64,000 bases of DNA from the NCBI RefSeq assembly GCF_002269505.1, contig NZ_NQKQ01000003.1, forward strand, positions 124,001-188,000, written 5' to 3'. The notes beneath the pieces are model-generated. The model searched no databases and was not told the origin of the DNA. It saw nothing but the letters and a program-made list of their open reading frames with translations. Both the position numbers and the translations under genes were made by a program. Positions 37,273 through 44,995 of the stretch are shown piece after piece. This stretch comes from Pseudomonas fragi. Its GTDB lineage: Bacteria > Pseudomonadota > Gammaproteobacteria > Pseudomonadales > Pseudomonadaceae. Each line of letters begins with the position of its first letter. Within the stretch, counting starts at the first letter, position 1.

Positions 37273-38598
37273 ATGCTTGCACTGTCATCTCCCCGACGTC
37301 TGCTGGTGGTTGATCCCTGTAAGGATTGTCATGAATTACTCCCCGGCCTGCGCACCATTGGCTGGGCAGTAGACAGCTGCACGCTGGAAACGGTTGTCGA
37401 TCGTTCGTGCGACGTTGGTTTGTTCAGGTTGCAACCTTTTCATCTGCAGCACCCCGAAGCCGTAAAAGACATGATCAGTCGCAGTGGCACCGAGTGGATT
37501 GCGGCGCTGACCCCTGATGTTCTTAAAATGAGCAATGTGGGGAATTTTGTCTGCGAATGGTTTTTTGACTTTCACACCTTGCCCTTTGATGTCTCCCGGG
37601 TGCAGGTCACCCTCGGCCGGGCCTTTGGCATGGCATGCTTGCGCGGGCTAACGGCAGGCGCGGCCGATGTACAGCAAGATGAATTGCTCGGTGACAGCCG
37701 CTCGATGCGTGACCTGCGCATGATTGTGAGCAAATTTGCACCCACCCAGTCGCCTATCCTGATTCGCGGGGAGAGCGGCACAGGCAAGGAGCTGGTCGCC
37801 CGCACACTGCACCGTCAATCCCAGCGCAACGGCAAACCCTTTATTGCCATCAATTGCGGCTCCATACCCGATCACCTGATCCAGTCTGAACTGTTTGGCC
37901 ATGAGAAGGGCTCCTTCACCGGCGCCCATCAACGCCGGGTTGGACGTATCGAGGCCGCTAATGGCGGTACGCTTTTTCTCGATGAGATCGGCGATCTGCC
38001 GCTGGAGTTGCAAGCCAGCCTGTTACGCTTTTTGCAGGAAAAGCATATCGAGAGAGTTGGCGGCAACCAGCCGATCCCCGTCGATGTGCGGGTTCTGGCG
38101 GCGACCCATGTCGATCTGGAGGCTGCGGTTGCCAACGGCCAATTTCGCGAAGACCTGTATTACCGCCTCAACGTGTTGCAACTCACCACCTCACCCTTGC
38201 GCGAGCGTCATGGTGACCTGGCCATGTTGGCCGGGCATTTTTCCCGTTATTACAGCCTGGAAACGGGTCGTCGCCCGCGTACTTTCAGTGATGATGCCCT
38301 GATTGCCATGGGCAGTCATGGCTGGCCCGGGAATGTGCGCGAGTTGGCCAACCGCGTACGTCGCGGGCTGGTACTGGCTGAAGGACGGCAGATCGAAGCG
38401 CATGACCTGGGCCTGGAGTTGCGCCCGTTGCTTGTCGGTACGATGAACACCCTTGAACAATACAAGGACCGCGCCGAACGCCAGGCGCTGTGCGAGGTGT
38501 TGAACCGGCACAGTGACAATTTGAGTCTGGCTGCCAAGGTGCTTGGCGTTTCACGGCCGACGTTCTATCGGTTATTGCACAAGCATCACATCCGCTGA
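37273..38598 (+). CDS. sigma-54-dependent activator, VpsR-like
   Basis: 441 residues. The N-terminal about 120 residues resemble a divergent receiver domain of the VpsR type (RRLLVVDPCKDCHELLPGL). The AAA core has Walker A GESGTGKE, a sigma-54 contact loop reading GSFTGA, Walker B GGTLFLDEIGDL and ATHVDL. A Fis-type HTH ends the protein (LSLAAKVLGVSRPTFYRLLH). The start ATG 37273 has AAGGAA upstream; a longer frame from 37246 has none. It is convergent with the fap operon, whose promoter at 43459-43474 is of the sigma-54 type, so it is a candidate fap activator. Its signal is unknown; VpsR relatives bind cyclic di-GMP. Confidence 0.86.
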   Translation: MLALSSPRRLLVVDPCKDCHELLPGLRTIGWAVDSCTLETVVDRSCDVGLFRLQPFHLQHPEAVKDMISRSGTEWIAALTPDVLKMSNVGNFVCEWFFDFHTLPFDVSRVQVTLGRAFGMACLRGLTAGAADVQQDELLGDSRSMRDLRMIVSKFAPTQSPILIRGESGTGKELVARTLHRQSQRNGKPFIAINCGSIPDHLIQSELFGHEKGSFTGAHQRRVGRIEAANGGTLFLDEIGDLPLELQASLLRFLQEKHIERVGGNQPIPVDVRVLAATHVDLEAAVANGQFREDLYYRLNVLQLTTSPLRERHGDLAMLAGHFSRYYSLETGRRPRTFSDDALIAMGSHGWPGNVRELANRVRRGLVLAEGRQIEAHDLGLELRPLLVGTMNTLEQYKDRAERQALCEVLNRHSDNLSLAAKVLGVSRPTFYRLLHKHHIR

Positions 38599-38639
38599 AT
38601 ATGAGGCCCGCCGCGCTCAAGCGCGACAGGCCCTGGCAC

Positions 38640-39953
38640 TCAGAAGTAGTACGGGAATTTCAGGCTGAAAGTGAAGTCCGGGGCATCGTCGGTCAGACCA
38701 ATCGACAGGTTGGGCACGATCGTCAGGTTATCAGTCGCCGCCACGGTCATGCCAATGTTGAAGTAACCGGCGTTGGCATCACTGGTGGTAACTGTTTGCC
38801 AGTCACCGCCATCCTGCTTGAGTTTGCTCTTTTTCTGAATCAAGTCGGATACGGAAAACGACATACTCATTTTTTCGTTGAGGGCAAAAGCCACGCCCGC
38901 GCCAATCTGGAAGCTGTCACCCAGTTTGACCTTGCCGGGTTGCTTGAGGTTTTGCGTGGAACTGATGTCGTCAAACGACTCTTCCAGGTTGTGGGTGTAC
39001 GACAGGGAGCCGAACAACACTGCGGGGTCGAACGTCTTGACCAGGGAAATGGCAGGGCTGATTGACCATACGCCGTTGCCTGTAGGGAGATCTTCAGGGG
39101 TGAACACGTTGGTGTTGTCAACCGACTGAACCAGCTTGATCGCGAACGGGTCCTTGCCGGTCGGTGCCTTGACTCGCACGCTGAAGACCGCATCCGGGGT
39201 GTTGACCGATTCGTCGAGGAACTTGTACGCCACGCCGAAGTTGATGTCACCGATGGTCGGGTCCCGGGTGACCGTTTGCTCTGATGTTGATTGTGCATCA
39301 CCGCCGTTGGCACCGCCGGACTGGTAGGTCGACTCGCGGTAAATCACAGGTACGTTTACGTCAAATTGCCAGCGGTTGTCCAGGTTGTAACGACCGGTGA
39401 GGTCCAGTGTCCAGTTGTCGGCCTTGATCCGGTCAAGGTTGAGGTTACCCAGGAAGATCGAGTCCAGGGCCAGAAAACCATTGAGGATCAACTGGCGGGT
39501 GTCATAGCGTGAATAGGTGACACCGGTTTCGAAGCTGAACTTGCCACCGCCGAAGAACCCGCTGGCTTCATCGTAGAGGTTGACCACGCTTTGCGCCGGG
39601 GCGGAGTCATCCTTGAGCGCTTGCCCATAAGAGCTGCCCGATGCCGCCGCAGCGCCCGCGCCACCAGCCGCGCCACCACTGGCTGCGGCTGCGGCGATGC
39701 CCTGATTGCCTTTCATGTCGGCCGGCGATTTGGCCAGTCGCTTGGGAGGCGGGGCCGCAGGCTGGTCTTCCACTTGTCGAACCCGCTGTTCAAGTACAGC
39801 CAGGGCTTTTTGTTGCTGATCGTAACGCTGGCGAAGCTCCATGAGTTCTTTTTTTAGTAGCTCTACATCACTATCAGGCGCTGCGTAGAGCAGGGCTGAC
39901 GGGAAAAGAGTGCTCATACATACAACTGCGCGAAAAGTAAGCGTTCGATGCAT
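38640..39953 (-). CDS. fapF: FapF, outer membrane amyloid secretion channel
   Basis: 437 residues. After a signal peptide (about 1-24, ending LLYAA) comes a coiled coil ([29 protein letters not shown], about 29-57), a Pro/Ala/Gly-rich linker, then a beta-barrel ending in [11 protein letters not shown]. This is the FapF plan: a plugged trimeric barrel with N-terminal coiled-coil gate. It exports FapC, FapB and FapE. The start is uncertain: ATG 39953 is used; a TTG at 39971 and an ATG at 39917 are in frame, with weak ribosome sites. Last gene of the operon. Confidence 0.93.
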   Translation of the reverse strand: MHRTLTFRAVVCMSTLFPSALLYAAPDSDVELLKKELMELRQRYDQQQKALAVLEQRVRQVEDQPAAPPPKRLAKSPADMKGNQGIAAAAASGGAAGGAGAAAASGSSYGQALKDDSAPAQSVVNLYDEASGFFGGGKFSFETGVTYSRYDTRQLILNGFLALDSIFLGNLNLDRIKADNWTLDLTGRYNLDNRWQFDVNVPVIYRESTYQSGGANGGDAQSTSEQTVTRDPTIGDINFGVAYKFLDESVNTPDAVFSVRVKAPTGKDPFAIKLVQSVDNTNVFTPEDLPTGNGVWSISPAISLVKTFDPAVLFGSLSYTHNLEESFDDISSTQNLKQPGKVKLGDSFQIGAGVAFALNEKMSMSFSVSDLIQKKSKLKQDGGDWQTVTTSDANAGYFNIGMTVAATDNLTIVPNLSIGLTDDAPDFTFSLKFPYYF

Positions 39954-40001
39954 GAAATAGGCCGTCCACAATAACTCGAATTGTAAGAATCTGAGCCTAG
40001 T

Positions 40002-40742
40002 TCAATATCCCGTATTGCGAAGACCTTTTAAGGGATTCAGGTCACAGTTCAGCGCACCTGTGCTGGGCATGTTGTTACGCAGTACCACATTAAGTTGAGT
40101 GAGGTTGTTAACCATATTGCTGCCGCCCAGTAGCGTAGTGTTCTGCAACACGCCGCCCTGAGCTATTTGTTGCAATGAGCTGCCCTGGTTGTTGTTTGCC
40201 TGGATGGCCATCTGCACGCCACCACCGGCAGTGGAGACGGTCAGATTGCCAGCACCGCCGGTTTGCGTGATAGGGGTGTTGGCGGTCAACAAGGTGCCTT
40301 GCTGGTTGACCACAGGCGCCTGGTTGGCCTCGCTGACATTGATGTCGACGTTGTTATAGGCAGTATTATTGTCACCCGCAGCCCTGACGCTCTGGGTGAC
40401 GCCCTGGCCCGTGGTAAGCCCTGTGCCACCTGTCACCAAACCGGTACCGGCTGAAACGTGTGCACCGTTACCGGCCGTGCTGTAGGTCGATACATATAAG
40501 CGCGGCTCAACCGTACTTTGCACCGTCATGGCGGCTTTGGCGCCGATAACATCGCCATTGCTGCTGGTCCAGGTGCTATTCATCACCACGCCGAAACTGA
40601 TGATGCGCCCGGGCATGACAAAACGGCCTCGCAGCTCGGACATTTCCTGGTCTTTCAATTCGACCGGTTTAAAGGTCGATGCTGCCTGGACGGGCAGGCT
40701 GGTCGCAAGGCAGGCGGCAATCAGCCAGATGGGCGTTTTCAT
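40002..40742 (-). CDS. fapE: FapE, minor fibril-associated amyloid component
   Basis: 246 residues. The signal peptide (MKTPIWLIAACLATSLPVQA) is followed by FKPVELKDQEMSELRGRFVMPGRIISFGVVM, the conserved FapE N-terminal block. The body is Asn/Gln/Thr/Gly-rich with low complexity, as in exported amyloid parts, and ends in GLRNTGY. It is exported with FapC and found in small amount in fibrils. Lies between fapD and fapF. Confidence 0.92.
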   Translation of the reverse strand: MKTPIWLIAACLATSLPVQAASTFKPVELKDQEMSELRGRFVMPGRIISFGVVMNSTWTSSNGDVIGAKAAMTVQSTVEPRLYVSTYSTAGNGAHVSAGTGLVTGGTGLTTGQGVTQSVRAAGDNNTAYNNVDINVSEANQAPVVNQQGTLLTANTPITQTGGAGNLTVSTAGGGVQMAIQANNNQGSSLQQIAQGGVLQNTTLLGGSNMVNNLTQLNVVLRNNMPSTGALNCDLNPLKGLRNTGY

Positions 40743-40785
40743 GTGCTGCTCCAGGAGCGTGGGGCTCCGTAGTCATGCTGCGCAC

Positions 40786-41466
40786 CTAAAAAAAGTCGCT
40801 TTGGATAAAACCGAAGTCCATGAGCTCTGCATCCTTGACCGGGCTGAAACCATCGAGCTGGTTTTTCGCCGTCAGCGGAGCTGGGGGCGTCAGTAGCGCA
40901 TTGGTCTTGTCGTAACCAGGACCGATGATGGCGAACACAATGCCATTCCAGCCCTTGAGGAAATCTTCATGGGAGTAACGTTTGTGACCGAGTACCGGGT
41001 CGCCGATGTATACCCAGTCTTTCTGGGTGCGTTGCAAGACCACAAAGTGCTTGTAACCACGAATGTCCAGCAGCACCACAACCGGTATGTTGACACTTTC
41101 CAGGCTTTGGGCCGGGATGCGGTAACCCCGGGCGCGCATACCGATGCTTTCGACGTAACGCTTCATATCGAGCATGGAAAACCCCTGGGTGCGCACCAAT
41201 TCCTGATCCGAGTTTTGCAACATCCCCTTGATGATCTGGTCTTCGTTAACATCCAGCCAGTAGGCTTGACGCAAAATCGTGGCCAGTGCTGCTGCGCCAC
41301 AACTGAAGTCGGTTTTTTGCTCGACGATATCCGCAAAGCGTCGCTCACGAATGCTTTGTACGTGCTTGAACACCAGATTGCCCCCAGGCATGGCGGCGAT
41401 AGGCATTTGCGCGGCCTGGCTCAGGCCGCACAGGCAGAGCAACAGGCTGAGGGCGACAATACGCAT
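40786..41466 (-). CDS. fapD: FapD, C39-family cysteine peptidase
   Basis: 226 residues. A signal peptide (about 1-18) precedes a C39 peptidase domain. The catalytic cysteine is in DFSCGAAALATILRQAYW (about 52-69), the histidine in GYKHFVVLQ and the aspartate in YIGDPVLG. It is required for processing or handling of the Fap components in the periplasm. The start at ATG 41466 is close to the fapC stop (66 bases). Confidence 0.93.
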   Translation of the reverse strand: MRIVALSLLLCLCGLSQAAQMPIAAMPGGNLVFKHVQSIRERRFADIVEQKTDFSCGAAALATILRQAYWLDVNEDQIIKGMLQNSDQELVRTQGFSMLDMKRYVESIGMRARGYRIPAQSLESVNIPVVVLLDIRGYKHFVVLQRTQKDWVYIGDPVLGHKRYSHEDFLKGWNGIVFAIIGPGYDKTNALLTPPAPLTAKNQLDGFSPVKDAELMDFGFIQSDFF

Positions 41467-41532
41467 GGTTGTTACGCCTGGCTGGGGAGTGAAAAGGGTC
41501 TCGTGAACGAGACCCTCTGTGTGCTGTCGCGA

Positions 41533-42321
41533 TTACATGCAGACTTTGCAGCCAGCTGCGATGGACAGCGAGTTGCTTTGCTGGTTGCCCACACCTGCTG
41601 CGATGTTGGCACCGCCATTGCCCGAGATGCCATTGAACGAGTGGTCCATGGTGGCATTGTTGACGACTGGCGTTTTGTTGTTGTTCCAGCTTGGCCCTTG
41701 CGACCAGGTATTCACATTGCTCAGATAAGAGGCACCGGCCTCGTTGATCACCGACAGGTTGTTCGAGGTTTGGCTGGCAGTTGCGCCAGCGGTGGCGATG
41801 CGGCCATTGGAAACGGCGATGGCCAGGTTGTTTTTCTGTTGGTTGAAGTCGCCGGCAGCCACGTTTATACCCACGTTGCCTGAACTGCCATTGCCGGAAC
41901 TTTTGAGCAGGGCGTTGTTTTGTGTGCCGTAGTTGTGGTCGTTGTTGTGGCTGTTGGTCTGGGTGGCGCTGGTCAGGGACGCAGCAGTGCCAAACACAAA
42001 GGATTCATCTGAGGTAGCGATGGCGGCAGCGTTATCTTGTTGGTTGCCGGAGCCGGCCGCAGCGTTGACCCCCATGTTGCCTTCAGCGCCTTTTACCGAG
42101 TCTTTTACCGTCGCAGTATTTTTGATCGCCTTGTTTGTCACTTTGTTGTTGTGACTGTTTTGCGAATCAATCACAACCGCTGCAGCCGCCGCATTTGGGT
42201 CCAGCGTGTAGGACGGTGGAGTCGATGGAGGTGGTGGGCCATCGTTGTGGGCCTGTGCTGCAACGGACAGAAGGGCGGCCATGGCGAAAGCCAGAGGTTT
42301 CAAAGCGCTTGAAGGTTTCAT
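41533..42321 (-). CDS. fapC: FapC, major functional amyloid subunit
   Basis: 262 residues. Signal peptide (about 1-24), then three imperfect repeats rich in Asn/Gln/Ala, each with a GxxGxNxAAGxxNQQ core: NMGVNAAAGSGNQQ, NVGINVAAGDFNQQ and NGGANIAAGVGNQQ. The linkers between them are short, as in P. fluorescens-type FapC and unlike the long linkers of P. aeruginosa. The protein ends in CKVCM, the conserved CxxC. It forms the biofilm fibril. The ATG at 42321 has GGAG ten bases upstream; the longer frame to 42363 lacks one. Confidence 0.95.
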   Translation of the reverse strand: MKPSSALKPLAFAMAALLSVAAQAHNDGPPPPSTPPSYTLDPNAAAAAVVIDSQNSHNNKVTNKAIKNTATVKDSVKGAEGNMGVNAAAGSGNQQDNAAAIATSDESFVFGTAASLTSATQTNSHNNDHNYGTQNNALLKSSGNGSSGNVGINVAAGDFNQQKNNLAIAVSNGRIATAGATASQTSNNLSVINEAGASYLSNVNTWSQGPSWNNNKTPVVNNATMDHSFNGISGNGGANIAAGVGNQQSNSLSIAAGCKVCM

Positions 42322-42391
42322 GGTGATTCTCCGTGCTTCATTAGTTGTGTTAAGTGTTGGCACTTTCTAATTGCACTGCGTTGTTGTCGGG

Positions 42392-42967
42392 TCAGTCAGC
42401 AACCCGGATATTCAGGGTGTTAGCCATGCGGTTCCCCACCCCGGCACTCTGGTTCAACTGCACCACCCCACGGCTGCCGGTGAAGGCCTGATCGCTGTTG
42501 ACGATCTGGCGACTGCCGCTGGCGGGGGATGCACTACCCGAGTCTGGAAGCAGCGCCACGTTCTGTTGCGACAGGGCGCTGTCGTCGATACCTTGCGGCT
42601 GGGCACTGATGCCGACCCGCACTGCATTGACCATCTGGTTGTTGGCCCCGGCTGACTGGTTGATACCAATCACGCCGCTGCCGTTACTGAATGAGTTGCC
42701 GCCAATAGCCGCCCTGGCATTGAGCGAAGGATCGGCCGGGGTAGTGATTTTTTGGGTCACTGTAGTGCTGGTCCTGGCCCCTGTACCGATAGCCACTGCG
42801 CGCACGTTGACCTGTTGCTGCTGGTCGCCGGCTGCCTGGTTGAGAGTGACGTTGCCGTGGTAACCGGCACCGGAATTGTCGATCGTGGCGTTGTTATCTG
42901 AAGCGCCGAATGCGGTGCAACTGGCAATCAGCGCGGCAATCAGCACAGGCAGGCGATAGCCAGTCAT
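42392..42967 (-). CDS. fapB: FapB, amyloid nucleator
   Basis: 191 residues. Signal peptide to about residue 23 (FGA-SDN), then repeats resembling FapC: GNVTLNQAAGDQQQQVN, GVIGINQSAGANNQMVN and RGVVQLNQSAGVGNRMAN. It lacks the C-terminal CxxC. FapB is thought to seed FapC polymerisation. It begins one base after the fapA stop and ends 70 bases before fapC. Confidence 0.94.
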   Translation of the reverse strand: MTGYRLPVLIAALIASCTAFGASDNNATIDNSGAGYHGNVTLNQAAGDQQQQVNVRAVAIGTGARTSTTVTQKITTPADPSLNARAAIGGNSFSNGSGVIGINQSAGANNQMVNAVRVGISAQPQGIDDSALSQQNVALLPDSGSASPASGSRQIVNSDQAFTGSRGVVQLNQSAGVGNRMANTLNIRVAD

Positions 42968-42968
42968 G

Positions 42969-43409
42969 TCATTTCCCCTGGCTCAGTGCAGAGAGCGGGC
43001 GCATGCCCTGTTCGATGCTGTTGCCAATGGTGTTGGAAAGGGTGCCGCCGCTACCGCCGCCATGGCCGTTGGTCATGCCTGGCAGGCCGTTGCTGGTATT
43101 GAGGCCGGGCAGTGAGCTGCCATTGGGCAAGAGGGTGTGCCTGATCGAGGTGCCTGTACTCACGCCTGCGAAATCGCCATCGGTGAGTTCATGGGTGGCC
43201 CCCATGACCTGCGGGGACGGATTGGCATTGACGGTATTGGGATCGGGATCCGGATGCATGGGCGGATTACCCACCGGGTGAGGCTGCACGATACGAGTCA
43301 GAACAATCTCGCCATTACCACCGGCCAGTGCGGCGCCGCACACGCCCAGCAAGGTGCTCAGGCTGCAAGCGAGCAGCAGGTAATGTTTACCACGACAGAC
43401 AGCTCTCAT
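42969..43409 (-). CDS. fapA: FapA, periplasmic amyloid assembly factor
   Basis: 146 residues from ATG 43409, which has AAGGGGGG upstream. The signal peptide ends about residue 29 (AALAG). The mature part is Pro/Asn/Gly-rich (PHPVGNPPMHPDPDPNTVNAN) and ends in GMRPLSALSQGK, disordered as expected of FapA, which helps control FapB/FapC export and fibril composition. A longer open frame to 43583 would start inside the promoter region and is rejected. First gene of the fap operon. Confidence 0.9.
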   Translation of the reverse strand: MRAVCRGKHYLLLACSLSTLLGVCGAALAGGNGEIVLTRIVQPHPVGNPPMHPDPDPNTVNANPSPQVMGATHELTDGDFAGVSTGTSIRHTLLPNGSSLPGLNTSNGLPGMTNGHGGGSGGTLSNTIGNSIEQGMRPLSALSQGK

Positions 43410-43458
43410 GATTGTGCCCCCTTGATCGACGCTGACCGGGTCAGCGTGATAGTTAGAG

Positions 43459-43474
43459 AGCATGAGCTGTGCCA
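43459..43474 (-). promoter_or_regulatory. sigma-54 promoter of fapA
   Basis: On the minus strand TGGCACAGCTCATGCT matches the consensus TGGCACG-N4-TTGCW at all but two positions, with the invariant GG and GC spaced by ten bases. It lies 50 bases before the fapA ATG, giving a short leader. An AAA sigma-54 activator gene is at the other end of the operon. Confidence 0.8.
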
Positions 43475-43571
43475 CTTGTAATTTAATCTTTGAAAACAAC
43501 GGAGCACAACTCAGAGGCTGTTGGAGGCGGGATAAAGTGTAACGAACATGAGATTTCCGCTTGCACGCCAA

Positions 43572-43590
43572 GCCCTTGCACAATAAGGGC
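43572..43590. promoter_or_regulatory. inverted repeat upstream of the fap promoter, possible activator site
   Basis: GCCCTT-GCACAAT-AAGGGC lies about 100-130 bases upstream of the sigma-54 promoter, the usual distance for an enhancer-like activator site. No T run on the fap strand supports a terminator instead. The rest of 43410-43770 holds no gene. Confidence 0.35.
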
Positions 43591-43770
43591 CTGATTGTTT
43601 TTAAGGCGGGGCAAGAGCGTGTCTCAATACCGTTACAACTTCACATGTCGTGCTGAAAGCCGCTGTTTGAACGCCTTCACGAAATTTTCATGTAACAGCA
43701 ACGGACATGGGTAAAGTGCTGAAACCATTAAGTAGCTTGTTTGTCAGCTGCATGTTCTAAACAACACTAC

Positions 43771-44325
43771 TTAATGACTAATACTTGCTGAATAAGTTTC
43801 CCCGCAAGCCAATAATTGTTCGACTGCGGCACAGGCATGCTGTTGCCGGGCCAGCCAGTCGCCGGTTATCACTTGCACGGGTTGTTGATGATCGGTGAGC
43901 CATTGAAGGCTGTCCGCAAAAAACGCCTGGCGTTCCGCCAACGAGGGTTGGCAGCGTTGGCCGTCAGCGGTCCACTCCACATCATCGGGGGACAGCAGCA
44001 AATGCAAGTCGTAGTGACGTTTGAGCAGTTCGGCTTCAAGCCACGGCGGGCAGTCGCCAAACAGGGTCTGGCTCCAGAGGATATTGCTGAGTAAATGGGT
44101 ATCCAGAATCAGCAGCTCGGGTTGTTTGGCCCGCGCTTCGTCTTCCCATCGAAGCTGACCGCGAGCGATGTCCGGAATATCGGCCAGGCAGGTATCGCGA
44201 GGGTTCTGCTCGATAAAGTAGCGCACATACTCGCCCACCATGGTGCCGCCAAAGCGCTGCTGCAACAGTGCGGCGAGCCAGCTCTTGCCACTGGACTCCG
44301 GCCCCGCCAGTACAACCACCTTCAT
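43771..44325 (-). CDS. nadR: NadR-like nicotinamide ribose kinase (AAA ATPase)
   Basis: 184 residues. Walker A GPESSGKSWLAALL at the N-terminus and EYVRYFIEQN are the NadR kinase-domain hallmarks; LLILDTHLLSNILWS is the Walker B region. It phosphorylates nicotinamide riboside to NMN. It is the C-terminal kinase domain alone: the repressor HTH and the NMN adenylyltransferase domains of enterobacterial NadR are absent. Its ATG overlaps the pnuC stop by four bases, which strongly supports the substrate. Confidence 0.88.
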   Translation of the reverse strand: MKVVVLAGPESSGKSWLAALLQQRFGGTMVGEYVRYFIEQNPRDTCLADIPDIARGQLRWEDEARAKQPELLILDTHLLSNILWSQTLFGDCPPWLEAELLKRHYDLHLLLSPDDVEWTADGQRCQPSLAERQAFFADSLQWLTDHQQPVQVITGDWLARQQHACAAVEQLLACGETYSASISH

Positions 44326-44885
44326 GTGCGCAACGCCGGATCGCGGCGCCAGTCACGCCAGCCCTGGATGGCGATCAGGGTAAACAGCGCGTACAGGCCT
44401 GCGGTGAAGTACAGGTCCTGCCAGGCGAAAAAACCTATATAGAGCACATCGATCACGCACCACAGCGCCCAGCATTGCAGGCGTTTTTGTGCCATCCACA
44501 ATTGCGCGACCAGGCTGAATGCGGTCAGCGTGGCATCTGACCAGGGGAACGTGGAGTCGGTCCAATGGGCCATTGCGGCGCCGAGAGCGACGCTGCCGAT
44601 GGCGCCTGCAATCACGCCGCCGAGTACTTGCAATGGGCTTAACCGGCTCACTGCACGGCCTTCATGCTGTGTACCTGCGCGGGTCCACTGCCACCAGCCA
44701 TAAACTTGCAACAGGGCAAAAAACACCTGCAAAAGCATGCCTGAATACAGTTTGATCTCGAAGAAGATCCAGCTGTAGAGCAGTACCATCACCAGGCCAA
44801 TGGGCCAGCACCAGGGGTTCTGTTTGACTGTCAACCAGACGGCAATGACGCCGAGCGCGGCGGCAAACAGTTCAAGCCCTGACAT
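44322..44885 (-). CDS. pnuC: PnuC nicotinamide riboside transporter
   Basis: 187 residues with seven hydrophobic segments. WLTVKQNPWCWPIGLVMVLLYSWIFFE near the N-terminus, YGWWQWTR, and WCVIDVLYIGFFAWQDLYFTAGLYALF are the PnuC signature blocks with the aromatic/Asn substrate lining. It lets nicotinamide riboside equilibrate across the inner membrane while NadR traps it. The ATG at 44885 has AAGGAA eight bases upstream; the long frame to 44999 runs through a REP and is not used. Confidence 0.92.
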   Translation of the reverse strand: MSGLELFAAALGVIAVWLTVKQNPWCWPIGLVMVLLYSWIFFEIKLYSGMLLQVFFALLQVYGWWQWTRAGTQHEGRAVSRLSPLQVLGGVIAGAIGSVALGAAMAHWTDSTFPWSDATLTAFSLVAQLWMAQKRLQCWALWCVIDVLYIGFFAWQDLYFTAGLYALFTLIAIQGWRDWRRDPALRT

Positions 44886-44964
44886 TGGGATTCCTTGGGG
44901 GAGAGATAAGGGCGGGGATTGTACCTGCAGCCGCAATGTTTGTGCTCTGCCGTTTTGCCGTAGT

Positions 44965-44992
44965 TGTGGGAGCGGGCAAGCCCGCTCCCACA
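44965..44992. repeat. REP palindrome
   Basis: TGTGGGAGCGGG-CAAG-CCCGCTCCCACA, a perfect 12-base inverted arm, fills the gap between the ArnT-like gene and pnuC. Confidence 0.9.
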
Positions 44993-44995
44993 GGA

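Noticed and set aside
41533..42967. Repeated blocks considered as a CRISPR or tandem array
   Set aside because: The repeats are imperfect, in-frame and belong to the FapB/FapC amyloid repeats; no spacers exist.
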